Below, in pieces: positions 44,381 through 53,273 of a DNA stretch of 64,000 bases. The notes under the pieces are model-generated. The model saw nothing but the letters and a program-made list of their open reading frames with translations, searched no databases and was not told where the DNA came from. The stretch's first letter is position 1. Each line of letters begins with the position of its first letter. The translations under genes were made by a program, and so were the position numbers. The stretch comes from Bacteroidota bacterium (GTDB lineage: Bacteria; Bacteroidota; Ignavibacteria; Kapaibacteriales; HRBIN21). Location: positions 61,599-125,598 of the forward strand of contig JAUQPR010000008.1 in NCBI GenBank assembly GCA_030550275.1, read 5' to 3'.

Positions 44381-46488
44381 GCCGCTTCCGGCGCGGAGTT
44401 GTGGTGGGCGCGCTTGTGCTACTGCTGGGATGGATTGGCGGCTGCGCTTACCTGGCGTTTACCGTCGTCCAGGGGCTGCCTCCATTGGAGCGGCTGGAGA
44501 ATCCGCCGCAGGAGCTTGCCAGCCGGGTCTTCAGCGCCGATGGGGAGCTCATCGGGCAGTTCTACATCAAGCGCCGCTCCTACGTGCCCTTCGATAGCAT
44601 CCCGCCGGCGTTCCTGCATGCGCTGATTGCCACCGAGGACCGCGCCTTCTACCGCCACTGGGGAGTGCATCTGGAACGCATCTTCAAGGCGCTGCTCAAG
44701 AACTTGCTCGCCGGCGATCTCACGCGCGAAGGCGCCTCCACTATCACCCAGCAGCTTGCCCGCAATCTCTACTTCGGGCGCGAGATCTCGCTGGTGCGCA
44801 AGCTGCGCGAAGCCATCACCGCCATCCAGATCGAGCGCACCTACAGCAAGCAGGAGATTCTGGAGCTGTACGCCAACACCGTCTACTTCGGGCGCGGGGC
44901 ATACGGGCTTGCCGTGGCAGCCCAGGTCTACTTCGACAAATCCCCCAGTGAGCTGACCCCCGCCGAGTGCGCCTACCTTGTGGCACTGCTCAAAGCACCG
45001 GAGGCGTACGACGCACGCTACTATCCCGAACGAGCGCTTGCCCGACGCAATCTCGTGCTGCGCCTGATGTACGAGCAGGGCTTCCTCAGCGAAGCCGAGG
45101 CTCGCCAGGCGATAGCAACGCCGATCCGGCTGGCAGAGGAGCCCACGCGCACCACCGCGCTGGGGATCGCCCCACACTTCGTGGAGATGGTCCGCCAAAC
45201 GCTGGCACAGGACTTCCGCCTGCAGGGCTACGACCTCTACCGCGATGGGCTGACTATCTACACCACGCTCAACGCCCGCATCCAGCGCTACGCCAATGAG
45301 GCGGTACGCGAACATCTGCAGGAGTACCAACGGCTCTTCGACCGCTCCTGGCGCTGGACTCCACAACTGCGGCGCCGCCTCATCGAAGACGCTATCCGCA
45401 ACCACCCGCTGTACCTTGCAGCATCGCCGGAGCAGCGCCCCCACATTGCAGAGCAGCTCCGGCAGGATCGCCGCTTCGCCGACTCTGTGCTCTTTGCTGC
45501 CACCCGCATCCAGGTCGGGGTTGTGGTCCTGGACCTTGCCAGCGGCGATATTCTCGCGCTCGTCGGGGCGGCTCCGGAGCTTGTGCCCTCTCCCTTCCGC
45601 GTGCGCTCTTTCCTCAACCACGTCACGCAGATCCGCCGCCAACCTGGCTCGGCATTCAAGCCCTTCGTGTACGCCTCCGTGCTGGAGCGCGGGCTGACGC
45701 CGGAATCCGCCATCCCCAGCGGTCCATTCCAGTACGTGCTTGCCGATGGGACGGTCTGGGCACCGCGAGGTTCGGGCGAACAGTACGGGGCGGAGGTGAC
45801 GCTCACCACGGCGCTCAAGTACTCCATCAACACCGTTGCGGCGCGGCTCATTGTGGAATACACTACGCCCAGCGCAGTTGCAGCGCTTGCCCAGCGCTTG
45901 GGAATCGAATCCCCGCTCCGCCCCGTGCCTGCCCTGGCACTGGGGGCTTCGGAGGTCTCCCCGCTGGAGTTGACCAACGCCTACGCCACCATTGCCCGGC
46001 AAGGCATCCGCATGTCCGTGCGCTTCCTCCTGCGCGTGGAGGATCGCCACGGCAATGTCGTGCTCCAAGAGCCTCCAACCCGCCCCGTTGCCGATGCACT
46101 TCCTCCGCAGGTTGCCCAACAGTTGACCGCAATGCTGGCAACCGTCGTGGATGGCGGGACCGGCAGTGCAGTCCGGCGCTGGTACCGAGGTCCAGCCGCC
46201 GGCAAGACCGGCACCACCAACAACTTCGCCGATGCCTGGTTTGTGGGCTACACCCCCGAACTCGCTGCCGGGGTATGGGTCGGCTTCGACGACCAGCGCA
46301 TCACCTTCACGGGATGGTACGGGCAGGGCGGGCGCGCCGCTGCTCCAATCTGGGGACGCCTCATGGGCAAGATCTACGCCGACCGCACCCTTCCCTACAC
46401 CGTCCGCCCTTCTGCCCCACCCGCCGATACGCTCCCTCCACAACTTCTGCTCAATCCGCCGGAGGAGACTCCACCGGCAGCACCGTGA
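44377..46488 (+). CDS. penicillin-binding protein 1A (bifunctional)
   Basis: A 703-residue class A PBP: one N-terminal transmembrane helix (about 8-31), glycosyltransferase domain (ATEDRAFYRHWG with Glu87, GASTITQQLARNLYFG, RKLREAITAIQIER, YANTVYFGRGAYG) and transpeptidase domain (SxxK in QPGSAFKPFVYA, SxN in KYSINTVA, KTG in AGKTGTTNNFADAWFVGY). It polymerises and crosslinks peptidoglycan in the periplasm. The ATG overlaps the stop of the PorE-like gene (ATGA), so an OmpA-type wall anchor and a wall synthase are made together. Confidence 0.95.
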   Translation: MSRFRRGVVVGALVLLLGWIGGCAYLAFTVVQGLPPLERLENPPQELASRVFSADGELIGQFYIKRRSYVPFDSIPPAFLHALIATEDRAFYRHWGVHLERIFKALLKNLLAGDLTREGASTITQQLARNLYFGREISLVRKLREAITAIQIERTYSKQEILELYANTVYFGRGAYGLAVAAQVYFDKSPSELTPAECAYLVALLKAPEAYDARYYPERALARRNLVLRLMYEQGFLSEAEARQAIATPIRLAEEPTRTTALGIAPHFVEMVRQTLAQDFRLQGYDLYRDGLTIYTTLNARIQRYANEAVREHLQEYQRLFDRSWRWTPQLRRRLIEDAIRNHPLYLAASPEQRPHIAEQLRQDRRFADSVLFAATRIQVGVVVLDLASGDILALVGAAPELVPSPFRVRSFLNHVTQIRRQPGSAFKPFVYASVLERGLTPESAIPSGPFQYVLADGTVWAPRGSGEQYGAEVTLTTALKYSINTVAARLIVEYTTPSAVAALAQRLGIESPLRPVPALALGASEVSPLELTNAYATIARQGIRMSVRFLLRVEDRHGNVVLQEPPTRPVADALPPQVAQQLTAMLATVVDGGTGSAVRRWYRGPAAGKTGTTNNFADAWFVGYTPELAAGVWVGFDDQRITFTGWYGQGGRAAAPIWGRLMGKIYADRTLPYTVRPSAPPADTLPPQLLLNPPEETPPAAP

Positions 46489-46595
46489 AGCTCCCGCTGC
46501 CCACCACTGCAGCACAAGCATCCGCAGCACAGCCGCGCATTGCAGCCGCTTGCACGGACGTCTCTACACCCCGTCGGTCCTGCACAGGGAGCACG

Positions 46596-47522
46596 ATGCT
46601 GCAGATCGGAAGGTTCCGCGTCGATCTCGTGGAGACTGGACGCTTCGGACTGGATGGCGGGGCAATGTTCGGCGTCGTCCCCAAACCACTGTGGCAGCAG
46701 GCATACCATCCAGGCGATGCGGCAAATCGCATCCCCATGGCAGCCCGAGCGCTCCTGCTGCGCTGGGAGGGAGCCACCGTGCTGGTGGATACCGGCAATG
46801 GCACCAAGATGCCTCCGAAGCAGCGCCAAATCTACGCTCTGGACACCTCACGCTTCTCGCTGGAGCGCTCCCTTGCCCTCCTCGGAGTCCGTCCGGAGGA
46901 GGTCACCGCCGTCATCCTCACCCACCTGCACTTCGATCACGCCGGCGGCGCCACCACGTACGATGACCGCGGTCAGCTCCGCCCCACCTTTCCCAACGCC
47001 CGCTACTACGTGCAACGGGAGCAGCTCGCCTGGGCACGCAATCCCACCGAGAAGGACCGCGCCTCCTTCATTCCGGAGGACTTTGAACCGCTCGCTGCCG
47101 AGGGGATGCTGGAGCTGCTCGATGGCGAAGGCGAGCTCTTCCCCGGGGTCCGCGTGATTCCGCTGTACGGGCACACAGCAGCAATGCAGCTTGTGCTCGT
47201 CAGCGATGGCGGCGAACACCTGCTCTACTGCGCCGACCTCTGCCCCACGGCTGCCCACGTCCCATACCCCTACATCATGGCGTACGACAACCATCCGCTG
47301 CGAACGCTGGAGGAGAAGCGCCGCCTCCTGCCTCAAGCCTACGAGGAGGGATGGCTCCTGTGCTTTGAGCACGATGCCTTCGTGCAGGCAGCGCGCCTGG
47401 AAGCAACGGCAAAGGGCTTCAAAGCTGGTGCGCCGGTGACCATCACGGCGTACCCGGAGGAGTCCATATCCGCTCCGGATGCTCTCGAAGGAACTCCTCC
47501 CAGCTCCGGCTCCGCTGCATAG
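46596..47522 (+). CDS. MBL-fold metallo-hydrolase
   Basis: A 308-residue cytoplasmic metallo-beta-lactamase-fold enzyme without signal peptide. The dinuclear metal site is seen as ILTHLHFDHAGG, then YGHT, the bridging Asp in YCADLCP and a late His in CFEHD. The layout (FRVDLVETGRFGLDGGAMF start) is like lactonase/quinolone-type MBL hydrolases; the substrate is unknown. AGGGAG upstream of the ATG at 46596 is a good ribosome-binding site. It lies 107 bases after PBP1A. Its final 80 bases overlap convergent ruvC. Confidence 0.85.
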   Translation: MLQIGRFRVDLVETGRFGLDGGAMFGVVPKPLWQQAYHPGDAANRIPMAARALLLRWEGATVLVDTGNGTKMPPKQRQIYALDTSRFSLERSLALLGVRPEEVTAVILTHLHFDHAGGATTYDDRGQLRPTFPNARYYVQREQLAWARNPTEKDRASFIPEDFEPLAAEGMLELLDGEGELFPGVRVIPLYGHTAAMQLVLVSDGGEHLLYCADLCPTAAHVPYPYIMAYDNHPLRTLEEKRRLLPQAYEEGWLLCFEHDAFVQAARLEATAKGFKAGAPVTITAYPEESISAPDALEGTPPSSGSAA

Positions 47523-47998
47523 GCTGTCCTCGGCGGAAGGCGTGGCAGAGCGCAACGGCTAAGGCATCAGTGGCATCGAAGAAGGCTGGTGTCTCCGCAA
47601 TCCCCAGCACCGTGCGCACCATGTACTGCACCTGCTGCTTTGAAGCGCCACCGCGTCCGGTCACCGCTTGCTTGACCTGGCGCGGCGCATACTCTGCCAC
47701 CGGAATGCGCGAAAGGGCGAGGGCGAGCAACACCACCCCCCGCGCTGCCGCCAGCTTCGCCAACGCCTGGGCGTCACGGGCGTAGAAGGTGCTCTCCACC
47801 GCCGCCTCCGCCGGAGAATGCTGTCGGAGAATTCGGCGCAGTCCCTCGAACAAGCAGCGCAGCCGCTCCCCTAAGGCGACCGAGCTATCCCCAAGCTGCA
47901 GCACGCCGTAGTCGAGAACCTCCAGCGCCGTCCCATGGATGCCGATCACCCCGTAACCGCAGCGCAGGCTCCCAGGATCGACCCCCAGGATGCGGAGC

Positions 47999-48006
<8 letters not shown>
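47443..48006 (-). CDS. ruvC: Holliday junction resolvase RuvC
   Basis: A 187-residue RNase H-fold endonuclease that cuts Holliday junctions. Catalytic acidic residues lie in ILGVDPGSLRCGYGV, VESTFYARDAQALAKLAAARG and the late DATDALAVALCHAF pair. The last ~30 residues go past the usual end and lie over the convergent MBL gene (80-base overlap). The ATG at 48006 overlaps the end of yebC by eight bases; the yebC-ruvC pairing is common in bacteria. ruvA and ruvB are not nearby. Confidence 0.96.
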
Positions 48007-48754
<748 letters not shown>

Positions 48755-48795
48755 TGCGGGGAAATCCGCACTGTGGGACCACGGACTTGGCACTG

Positions 48796-48803
48796 CAAAT
48801 TTA
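48796..48803 (-). promoter_or_regulatory. -7 promoter element for yebC-ruvC
   Basis: On the minus strand this is TAAATTTG (context GCCG-TAAATTTG-CA), exact match. Its first three bases are also the TAA stop codon of the upstream ATP-grasp-like gene. It ends 41 bases before the yebC ATG. Confidence 0.65.
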
Positions 48804-50024
48804 CGGCTCTCCGGAGTGCTCTCCAGCCGCCGCGGGCGCAAAGAGGCAGCCCGAAGACCCTGCCCAGGGCATCGTGTTGTAGCCCACGCCGTGCAGCTCG
48901 GCACGCCCAGTACGTGCCATCGCCATCACCGGCAGCGGTTGCTCCCACTCGGCAAGCCAAATCAGCATCACCCGCAGCTCCACCGTGTTCATCCCCACCG
49001 GCGTGTAGATGCACGGAGCGTACCGCAACCGCTGCTGTAGGAGGTAGTGCCGGCGCTCCTGTGGCGGGAGCTGCTCTACTTGCTCGCGCGTGGGATGCAG
49101 CACCACCCCCCGCCCGGCAAAGGAGAAGAGCGGCTTGAGTACGTACTCCTCCAGCCGCTCCGGCAATGTCGCAAGCTCGGATAGCCGCCAGCTCGGCGGC
49201 ACCGCCGGATGTTTCAGGTACGGCAACGCGAACTTGCTCATGCGGAAGTACCAGCTCGGATGCCCCACCCACTCCACCTCCAACTCCTCGGTCCACTCAA
49301 AGGGCAGCTCCACGCCCGCCTGCTCCAGCTCCTCCATGACCACGCGGTGGAAGATGCGGCGCACCGGCACCCACGCATCCCCACGGCGGCGATACAAGCG
49401 CTTGCCCTGCTTGCGCAGCTCGCACACATCAACGGGTTCGATGCCAATCAGACGCCGCAGTGCCAGGAAATCCGGCAGCGTCTTCTGCTGCCACGGGCGA
49501 TACTCCAAGAGCACCACCTCCTCCGGCGCGCAATCGCCCAGAATCGCCCGCCGCAGAAGCTGTAGATACGCCTCATCCGAAAGCCCCCCGAGCGTATAGC
49601 TCCACTGCTCCCCCAGCTCGTACACCTCGCGGGCAAGCCGGGCGTAGAAGTACTGGTACCCAAACAGCGAGGGGAAGCCCTGCAGCTCCACCACCCGAGG
49701 CTGCAGCGCTCCGGAGCTGTCCTCCACGATGGCGAAATCCACCACCGCAAAGAGCGGTCGCTCCGGCTCCCCCGGCACTCGGTACTGCGGCGGGACCGCC
49801 TCCTCCGAATACGCCCGGTACTCCGGGGTTGCGCATGCGCAGGTGAGCTCCACGGCGATCTGCTCCAGTTGGCGCCGGAAGGCATCGGAGACAAAGATTG
49901 GCGCCTCGCAGATGCGGAATTCGATGCGGCATCCCAGCTCCTGCTCCAGGCGCTGCCGGAAGCGCTCGTAGCGCTGTGGGGTGAAGTGGCGCTGGGCAAA
50001 TTCGCGCTGCATCTGTGGCAGCAT
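48801..50024 (-). CDS. uncharacterised ATP-grasp-like protein
   Basis: A 407-residue cytoplasmic protein I do not recognise by name. Visible features: a helical start (MLPQMQREFAQRHFTPQRYE), VVDFAIVED, VVELQGFPSLFGYQYFYARL, an acidic/aromatic middle, and a late YVLKPLFSFAGRGVVLHP that resembles the Lys and Gly-rich loop of ATP-grasp ligases, then CIYTPVGMNTVELRVML. The internal Met start at 50024 is chosen, since the frame further upstream lies over the FtsL-like gene and reads as low-complexity Arg/Ser/Trp. 16 bases after the FtsL-like gene. An amine/amide ligase role is possible but unproven. Confidence 0.6.
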   Translation of the reverse strand: MLPQMQREFAQRHFTPQRYERFRQRLEQELGCRIEFRICEAPIFVSDAFRRQLEQIAVELTCACATPEYRAYSEEAVPPQYRVPGEPERPLFAVVDFAIVEDSSGALQPRVVELQGFPSLFGYQYFYARLAREVYELGEQWSYTLGGLSDEAYLQLLRRAILGDCAPEEVVLLEYRPWQQKTLPDFLALRRLIGIEPVDVCELRKQGKRLYRRRGDAWVPVRRIFHRVVMEELEQAGVELPFEWTEELEVEWVGHPSWYFRMSKFALPYLKHPAVPPSWRLSELATLPERLEEYVLKPLFSFAGRGVVLHPTREQVEQLPPQERRHYLLQQRLRYAPCIYTPVGMNTVELRVMLIWLAEWEQPLPVMAMARTGRAELHGVGYNTMPWAGSSGCLFAPAAAGEHSGEP

Positions 50025-50040
50025 CGCTTCCTGGCGCCTT

Positions 50041-50349
50041 CTATGGAACTGCCTGCGGGGGATGCTCGGGAAGCACCAATCCCAGCTCCAGTGCCAGCGG
50101 GATGATGCGCTCGGGTGCCTGCTCGCGGGCAAGCTGCTGCCGCAGCCGCGCCCGCACACCCTCCAGTGAATCGCACGCTCGCTCCAGCACCTGGATTGCC
50201 CGGAGACGCTCCTCGAGCGTGACCGCGTTGTGCACAACCGCCACAAGGTAGGCTGCCACCGCCACAATCGCCAGCAGCAGCCTTCGGCGGAGCTTGCGCT
50301 GCCGCCGCTGGACAAGCTCGGGGAGCTCCTCCGGATACAGGCGCTTCAT
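50041..50349 (-). CDS. small FtsL/DivIC-like membrane protein
   Basis: A 102-residue single-pass protein: basic N-terminus (KRLYPEELPELVQRRQRKLRRR), one transmembrane helix (about 24-42), then a coiled-coil-like periplasmic part (AVTLEERLRAIQVLERACDS) and RIIPLALELGLVLPEHPP. The topology and the closing ELGLVLPEHPPQAV resemble FtsL/FtsB septum proteins, though it is not in the usual division cluster. The ATG overlaps the metG stop as ATGA. Function as a divisome subunit is an inference from shape. Confidence 0.55.
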   Translation of the reverse strand: MKRLYPEELPELVQRRQRKLRRRLLLAIVAVAAYLVAVVHNAVTLEERLRAIQVLERACDSLEGVRARLRQQLAREQAPERIIPLALELGLVLPEHPPQAVP

Positions 50350-52481
50350 CGCACCTCTGCCCCTGCGGGAACCTGCTCCTCGGGCGTCAGCAGCACTGGG
50401 GTCCCATCCGGAGCCGTGGCTGCCAGCAGCATCCCTTGCGATTCCACGCCCCGAATGCGGGCGGGCTTGAGCTTGGTTGCCACCACCACCGCGCGCCCCA
50501 GAAGCTGCTCCGGAGCATAGCGCTGTGCAATCCCCGCTACGAGCTGGCGCCGCTCCGTGCCCAGGTCCACCTCCAGGCGCAGCAGCTTCTCCGTGCCCGC
50601 AATCGGCTCGGCATGGACGATGTACCCGATGCGCAAGCCCAGCTTCTGCAGATCCTCCACCGTTGCCAGTGCATCGGAAGCGTTCATCGGTGCGGCACCT
50701 CCGTAGAGTTTGACCCGCTGTCGCTCGATGCGTTCGGCATCAATTCGCGCAAAGAGGAGTTGCGGAGCCGCCAACTGGTGCCCCACCGGCAGGCGCGGGC
50801 TTACGGCGCTGCGCCAGAGGTCCTCCCCTGGCATCCCATCGCTGGGAGCCCCAACCTGCGGAGGGAGCCGCAACAGCCCGTACAACCGCTCGGCAGCAAA
50901 GGGCACAATCGGGGCACACAGCACAGCGAAACTCCGCACAGCCTGCAGGCACACAAAGAGCGTCCGCGCGCACTGTTCCGGCGCCTGCTGGAGCGTCACC
51001 CAGGGGGCGGTATCGTTGAAGAACTTGTTTGCTGCCCGCGCCAGCCCCATCGTGCGCGCAACCGCCTCCCGAAAGCGGAACTGCTCGTACGCCTGTGCAA
51101 TGTGCACGCTGCCCTGCAGCAACTCCTGTAGGAAGAGCCGCTCCTCGGCGGTCCATTCGGAGGAGAGCTCCGGCGAGGCTCCCTCCCAGACCGCTTCGGC
51201 ACAGCGCTCCCACTCCTGCAGCAGCTCCACCGGCGCAAATTCCGGCACGCGCCCTCCCCAGTGACGCTGCACAAACTGCAGCACACGGTTGACGAAGTTG
51301 CCCAGAATCGCCACCAACTCGTTGTTCGTCCGGGCAGCGAACTCCTGCCAGGTGAAGTCCGCGTCGCGCGTCTCGGGCAGATTCGCCGCCAGCGTGTAGC
51401 GGAGCGCATCCACGGCGTGCGGCTCGGGGAAATCTGCAAGGAAATCGCGCACGTCGATGCTCCAGTTGCGCGACTTGGAGAACTTCTGCCCCTCCAGGTT
51501 CAGGAACTCGTTCGCCGGGACATTGTCCGGCAGGATGTATCCCCCGTGCGCCATGAGCATGGCGGGGAACATGAGCGTGTGGAAGACGATGTTGTCCTTG
51601 CCGATGAAGGCGATGTAGCGCGTCTCCGGATCGGTCCACCACGGCTGCCAGGCTTCGGGGGCACCGCGCTGCTGCGCCCAGCGCTGTGTGATGGAGATGT
51701 AGCCCAACAGTGCCTCGAACCACACGTAGAGCACCTTCCCTGCCGCATTCGGAAGTGGCACGGGGACGCCCCAGTCCAGATCGCGCGTGATGGGGCGATC
51801 GGTGAGCCCTTGGCGCAACCAGCTCCGCGTCTGCTGCAGCACGTTCTCCTTCCAATCCCGGCTGTGGCGCTCCACGTACTCCTCCAAGGCGTGCTGGAAG
51901 GCGCTCAGCCGGAAGTACCAATGGACCGTGCGCCGCACCACGGGCGGTTTGCCCGTGATCCGGCTTCGGGGATTGCGCAGCTCCAATTGGTTGTAGTACG
52001 CACCGCAGCGCTCGCATTGGTCTCCGCGCGCAGCTTCATACCCGCAGTTCGGGCAGGTACCCTCCACGTAGCGATCGGGCAGGAAGATCTGCGCCACGGG
52101 GTCGTAGAACTGCTCCTCCTCGCGCTCGACAAGGTAGCCCTTGCGCAGCAGCTCCAGGAAGAAGCCTTGAGCAACGGCGTAGTGGTGCGGGTCGCTGGTG
52201 CGACCGTAGATGTCAAAGCTTATCCCCAAGCGGGCAAACGCCTCTGCGTTGGCGCGATGGTAGCGCTCGATGAGCTCCCGTGGGGAGATGCCCTCCTGCT
52301 CGGCAGCAATCGTGATGGGGGCACCGTGCTCATCCGAGCCGCACACAAAGAGCGTTGGATGCCCGCGCAGCCGCAGGTAGCGCGCGTACATATCCGCCGG
52401 AAGGTACGCCCCAGCACAATGCCCCAGATGGATGTAGCCATTGGCATAGGGCAGTGCCGCTGTAATCAGGGTCCGCTGCAT
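50346..52481 (-). CDS. metG: methionyl-tRNA synthetase
   Basis: A 711-residue class I synthetase with a C-terminal tRNA-binding domain. HIGH-type motif in PYANGYIHLGH, zinc knuckle CPNCGYEAARGDQCERCG, WGVPVPLP, WFEALLGYISI, and KMSKS as KFSKS. The C-terminal EMAP/Trbp111-like domain (last ~110 residues: LGLRIGYIVHAEPIAGTEKL, ARIRGVESQGMLLAA) aids tRNA binding. Start MQRTLITAALPYAN at 52481 follows a TATTTTTG element by 25 bases. It couples to a small FtsL-like gene by ATGA. Confidence 0.96.
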   Translation of the reverse strand: MQRTLITAALPYANGYIHLGHCAGAYLPADMYARYLRLRGHPTLFVCGSDEHGAPITIAAEQEGISPRELIERYHRANAEAFARLGISFDIYGRTSDPHHYAVAQGFFLELLRKGYLVEREEEQFYDPVAQIFLPDRYVEGTCPNCGYEAARGDQCERCGAYYNQLELRNPRSRITGKPPVVRRTVHWYFRLSAFQHALEEYVERHSRDWKENVLQQTRSWLRQGLTDRPITRDLDWGVPVPLPNAAGKVLYVWFEALLGYISITQRWAQQRGAPEAWQPWWTDPETRYIAFIGKDNIVFHTLMFPAMLMAHGGYILPDNVPANEFLNLEGQKFSKSRNWSIDVRDFLADFPEPHAVDALRYTLAANLPETRDADFTWQEFAARTNNELVAILGNFVNRVLQFVQRHWGGRVPEFAPVELLQEWERCAEAVWEGASPELSSEWTAEERLFLQELLQGSVHIAQAYEQFRFREAVARTMGLARAANKFFNDTAPWVTLQQAPEQCARTLFVCLQAVRSFAVLCAPIVPFAAERLYGLLRLPPQVGAPSDGMPGEDLWRSAVSPRLPVGHQLAAPQLLFARIDAERIERQRVKLYGGAAPMNASDALATVEDLQKLGLRIGYIVHAEPIAGTEKLLRLEVDLGTERRQLVAGIAQRYAPEQLLGRAVVVATKLKPARIRGVESQGMLLAATAPDGTPVLLTPEEQVPAGAEVR

Positions 52482-52506
52482 CTCTGCGCAACTACGATGC
52501 TCGGTG

Positions 52507-52514
52507 CAAAAATA
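52507..52514 (-). promoter_or_regulatory. -7 promoter element for metG
   Basis: On the minus strand this is TATTTTTG followed by CA, an exact TAnnTTTG match. It ends 25 bases before the metG ATG at 52481 and lies just after the rsmI stop. Confidence 0.62.
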
Positions 52515-52529
52515 CCTCGGCACACTCCC

Positions 52530-53273
52530 TCAGCGGTGCCGCTTCCAAGGACGCCGCGCGCGCGGGGCTTCCGCACGCAGCACCGGTTTGCCCTCGAAGC
52601 AGAGCACGAACTCGCCCCGGTATCGGCTCTGGCGAAAGCGCTCGTACAGCTCTGCAAAGGTGCCGTAGTGGTGCGATTCGTAGGGCAGCGTCAGGTTCAT
52701 CCCGATATAGGCGCGGCGTTCGGGCATGATGTGCGCGGCATCGGCAAGCAATTGGCGCAGCCGATATGGGGTCTCCAACAGCACCACCGTGCGCGGCTCC
52801 TCCGCCAGCGCCTGAAGTTGGCGCCGCCGCTCCTCCGGACGCCGGCTCAGCATCCCCGCGTAGAGGAACTGGTCCAGCGCAAAACCACTGCGCACAAGCG
52901 CGGTGATGATGCTGGAGGGACCAGGCACCACAACCAACGGCAGCTCCAGCTCCAGCACCCTCCGCACCAATAGGAGCCCCGGATCGGCAAGCACCGGCAT
53001 GCCGGCATCCGAGATGAGCGCCACATCCTTGCCCTGGCGTAGCAGGTGCACGACGCGCTCGGTTGCCTCCACCTCGTTGTGCTCGTTGAGCGTCTCCAGG
53101 GGCTTGTCAATGCGGTAGGCACGCAGCAGCCGTGCGCCCACCTTGAACTCCTCGCACACGACGACAGAACAGCTCTTGAGCACCCTCAAGGCGCGCAGCG
53201 TGATATCCTCATCGTTCCCAATCGGCGTGCCCACAAGGTAGAGTGTGCCGGGCTTTACGGGTTCAGAATCCAT
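52530..53273 (-). CDS. rsmI: RsmI-family SAM-dependent tetrapyrrole-type methyltransferase
   Basis: A 247-residue protein: GTLYLVGTPIGNDEDITLRAL, VVCEEFKVGARLL, LNEHNEVEATERVV, VALISDAGMPVLADPG, VVPGPSSIITALVRSGF. This is the fold and motif set of RsmI, which 2'-O-methylates C1402 of 16S rRNA. The CEEFKV version in place of the usual CEDTR, and the shorter length, point to a divergent Bacteroidota branch, so target specificity is less certain. Start ATG at 53273 overlaps the endonuclease stop by 19 bases; an ATG at 53288 is an alternative. Basic tail (RARRPWKRHR). Confidence 0.85.
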   Translation of the reverse strand: MDSEPVKPGTLYLVGTPIGNDEDITLRALRVLKSCSVVVCEEFKVGARLLRAYRIDKPLETLNEHNEVEATERVVHLLRQGKDVALISDAGMPVLADPGLLLVRRVLELELPLVVVPGPSSIITALVRSGFALDQFLYAGMLSRRPEERRRQLQALAEEPRTVVLLETPYRLRQLLADAAHIMPERRAYIGMNLTLPYESHHYGTFAELYERFRQSRYRGEFVLCFEGKPVLRAEAPRARRPWKRHR

